Assembly: GCA_963785065.1 (NCBI GenBank)
Contig: CAWATX010000002.1
Coordinates: 1 to 64,000, forward strand
From: CAVSRC01 sp963785065
GTDB taxonomy: Bacteria; Pseudomonadota; Alphaproteobacteria; Rhizobiales; Kaistiaceae
DNA: 64,000 nt
Reading direction: 5' to 3'
The notes under the pieces are model-generated. The model made no database searches. It had not been told where the DNA came from and saw nothing but the letters and a program-made list of their open reading frames with translations. Shown here one piece after another: positions 62,377 through 64,000 of this stretch. Position 1 is the first letter of the stretch. Every line of letters begins with the position of its first letter. A program made the translations under genes and the position numbers.

Positions 62377-63922
62377 ATGTCATCAGTGATCAGAGATCCC
62401 CTGACCGCAGCTGGTCTTGTTCTGGCGGCCTTCGCTTCCGCATGGGCACCAGCCCCCGTCGGCGCCGCCACGGTCACCAACCTCAACCTCCCGTCCACCT
62501 ACGAAGACCTCGCCGAGGCGCTCGCCCAGGCGCGCGACGGCGACACCATCGAAGTCACCGGCACGCACAGCGGGAACTTCATCGTCGGCAAGCAGATCAC
62601 GCTCGTCGGCAACACGGATGGCGGCGAATCCGCCGTGCTCGACGGAGGCGGCCGTGGCACGGTTATCGCCATCAAGGCCGAGGGCGTCGTCATCGAAAAC
62701 CTGACGCTCGAACATTCCGGGCGCGGCTCGGATATCTGGGCGCTATGGGGCGATGCCGGCGTCTTTGTCGATGCCGACAAGGCTACCCTGCGCGGCCTCA
62801 ACGTCGTCGACAACGATTGGGGTGTGGTCTTCCATGGCGGCACTGGCTCGCTGATCGACGCGTCGACCATCGCGGACAATCTGCGCCACGGTATCCGCGT
62901 CGTCGGCGGTCACGAGCACCGGATCATTTCCAACAAGATCAACCACAACAGCGTCGGTATCAGCATCGACGCGCTCTTCGCCGGAACCGCTAGCGCGCCG
63001 CTCGGCGACCTTGCCAACCCTGACGCCGCACGTCTGCTGGCGCTGCAGAAAAAGGTCGCAGTGCGGTCGCAGGACGTACTGGGCCGACAACGATGTACGC
63101 GGCAACGGCTCCTATGGCATCGAGGTCGCCTGGGAGAGCGAACGTATCACCGTCAAGGACAACGAGGTCAGCGAGACCGGCATCGAGCGCCCGGTCGATC
63201 AGGCTCTGATCTCCGCTTGGGAACAAAGCGTCAGCAAGGGTGCGGGCGTTGCCCTCTCGCTCGACCGCACACCCTATGGCTCGGGAATCTATCTCTTCTG
63301 CCTGGTGACTGACAGCACGGTGATCCGCAACCGGTCGCATGACAACGCCTCTGCCGGCATCGGCCTCGACCTCGTCAACGACAACCGCGTCATTGCCAAT
63401 GTCGTCAGGGACAACCGCGTCGGCATCATGGTTTCGACCGCCAACCGCAACACGTTCGAGCGCAACATTGTCAGCACTAACGCCGACTACGGCATCATCA
63501 TCGCGGCCGCGGCCGCCGGTGCCGCCGCATTGAACGACAATCTGCTGACCCTCAACGACATGTCGGTGAACGGCGTGAACGCTTTCGACTCCTCGGGTCG
63601 CAAGCTCACCGACGCCGATATCCTGAAGATGATCGATGCCATGCCGATGACCGAAGCGGCCAAACAGCAGCTCCACGCCAGCCGGCAGATGCGCGAGATG
63701 ATGCTGAAGACCATGCGCGCGCAATTGAAACCGGCTACCAATCGATGGGACGACGGCACCTACGGCAATCGCTACGACGACTTCGACGAGGTGGCGGAGG
63801 GCTTCCGCGACAAGAACCGGGACGGCATCGGCGAGCGGGCCCACCCGATTCCCGGCGGGACAAGCGTCGATCGTTACCCGCTGAGCAAGGAGCGCATCGC
63901 CGATCTTAGCCGGACGGATTAG
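62377..63922 (+). pseudogene. Right-handed beta-helix (NosD-like) secreted protein, frameshifted
   Basis: The start encodes a signal-like segment (AAGLVLAAFASAWAPAPVGA) and then parallel beta-helix repeats (DGDTIEVTGTHSGNFIVGKQ, GVVFHGGTGSLIDASTIADN). Near 63,078 the frame changes: GACGTACTGG would read through as GACTACTGG, leading to WADNDVRGNGSYGIEVAWES and further repeats (NRVGIMVSTANRNTFERNIV). One base fewer gives about 514 residues. The repeats fit the NosD/CASH family. It may be a real pseudogene or a sequence error. From its stop to the window end I see nothing. Confidence 0.7.
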
Positions 63923-64000
63923 TCGCCGCGCCGTGGACTGACACGCAACCGTGGGACGCGCCGACCGGCATCGCGGAGGCGGCGGCACGCACGGAGCGGC

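Noticed and set aside
1..64000. CRISPR arrays, rRNA genes and intact insertion sequences
   Set aside because: No regularly spaced repeats, rRNA motifs or transposase genes were seen.

Overview
The window is GC-rich DNA from an alphaproteobacterium, most likely of the order Hyphomicrobiales (Rhizobiales). The evidence is the CtrA cell-cycle circuit (ctrA, chpT, divK, pleD, and sciP of family DUF1153), the order pyrB-pyrC ... plsY-dprA-topA ... rnr-DUF983-rpmG ... pleD-divK-DUF3572, and Ti-type TraA/TraC/TraD genes. I cannot name a genus.

Positions 1-14,704 are accessory DNA. They hold a large autotransporter gene with an IalB-family gene overlapping its 3' end, and a divergent regulator that joins a small helix-turn-helix domain to a TetR-type body. 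Next is the remnant of an integrated conjugative or mobilizable element: traD and traC, an oriT-like site, traA, an AlpA-type regulator, a TacA/TacT-type toxin-antitoxin pair and a large serine recombinase. The recombinase reading frame ends inside a tRNA-Met gene at 14,661-14,737. The autotransporter frame is broken at a run of 10 cytosines (coding strand) between passenger and barrel; loss of one C joins the halves, so it is either a phase-variable switch or a sequence error.

From 14,988 the window reads as core genome. It carries glmM, two tandem sulfotransferases, a frameshifted GlcNAc kinase-like gene, mnmA with a small methyltransferase, sciP, a beta-lactamase-fold hydrolase, an ArsR regulator facing an EamA transporter, ruvX, an aldo/keto reductase, an AidB-like acyl-CoA dehydrogenase, pyrB and a pyrC lacking its HxH motif, a CASTOR/POLLUX-type channel protein, plsY-dprA, topA, a TPR/glycosyltransferase gene coupled to rnr, DUF983 and rpmG.

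From 42.9 to 50.5 kb cell-cycle regulators cluster: pleD-divK, fliJ, ctrA with a promoter region rich in GANTC and TTAA sites, a CheY-like receiver, chpT and eipA (DUF1134). CckA, which starts the phosphorelay, is not in the window. After these come a membrane-anchored coiled-coil protein, a von Willebrand-type secreted protein, and a tightly coupled pair of a zinc metallopeptidase-like protein and an ATP-grasp ligase of unknown product.

The last part looks like a sugar or sugar-acid catabolic region: an isomerase/epimerase, a lactonase, a short-chain dehydrogenase and a CPT-like kinase read leftward as one unit, facing a LysR regulator across a GTATC-type operator. A propeller-like protein, a hydroxypyruvate-isomerase-like protein and a frameshifted beta-helix (NosD-like) gene follow. 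Three genes in the window are each broken by what looks like a single inserted base, so the base-level quality of the sequence should be considered before any of them is called a pseudogene.
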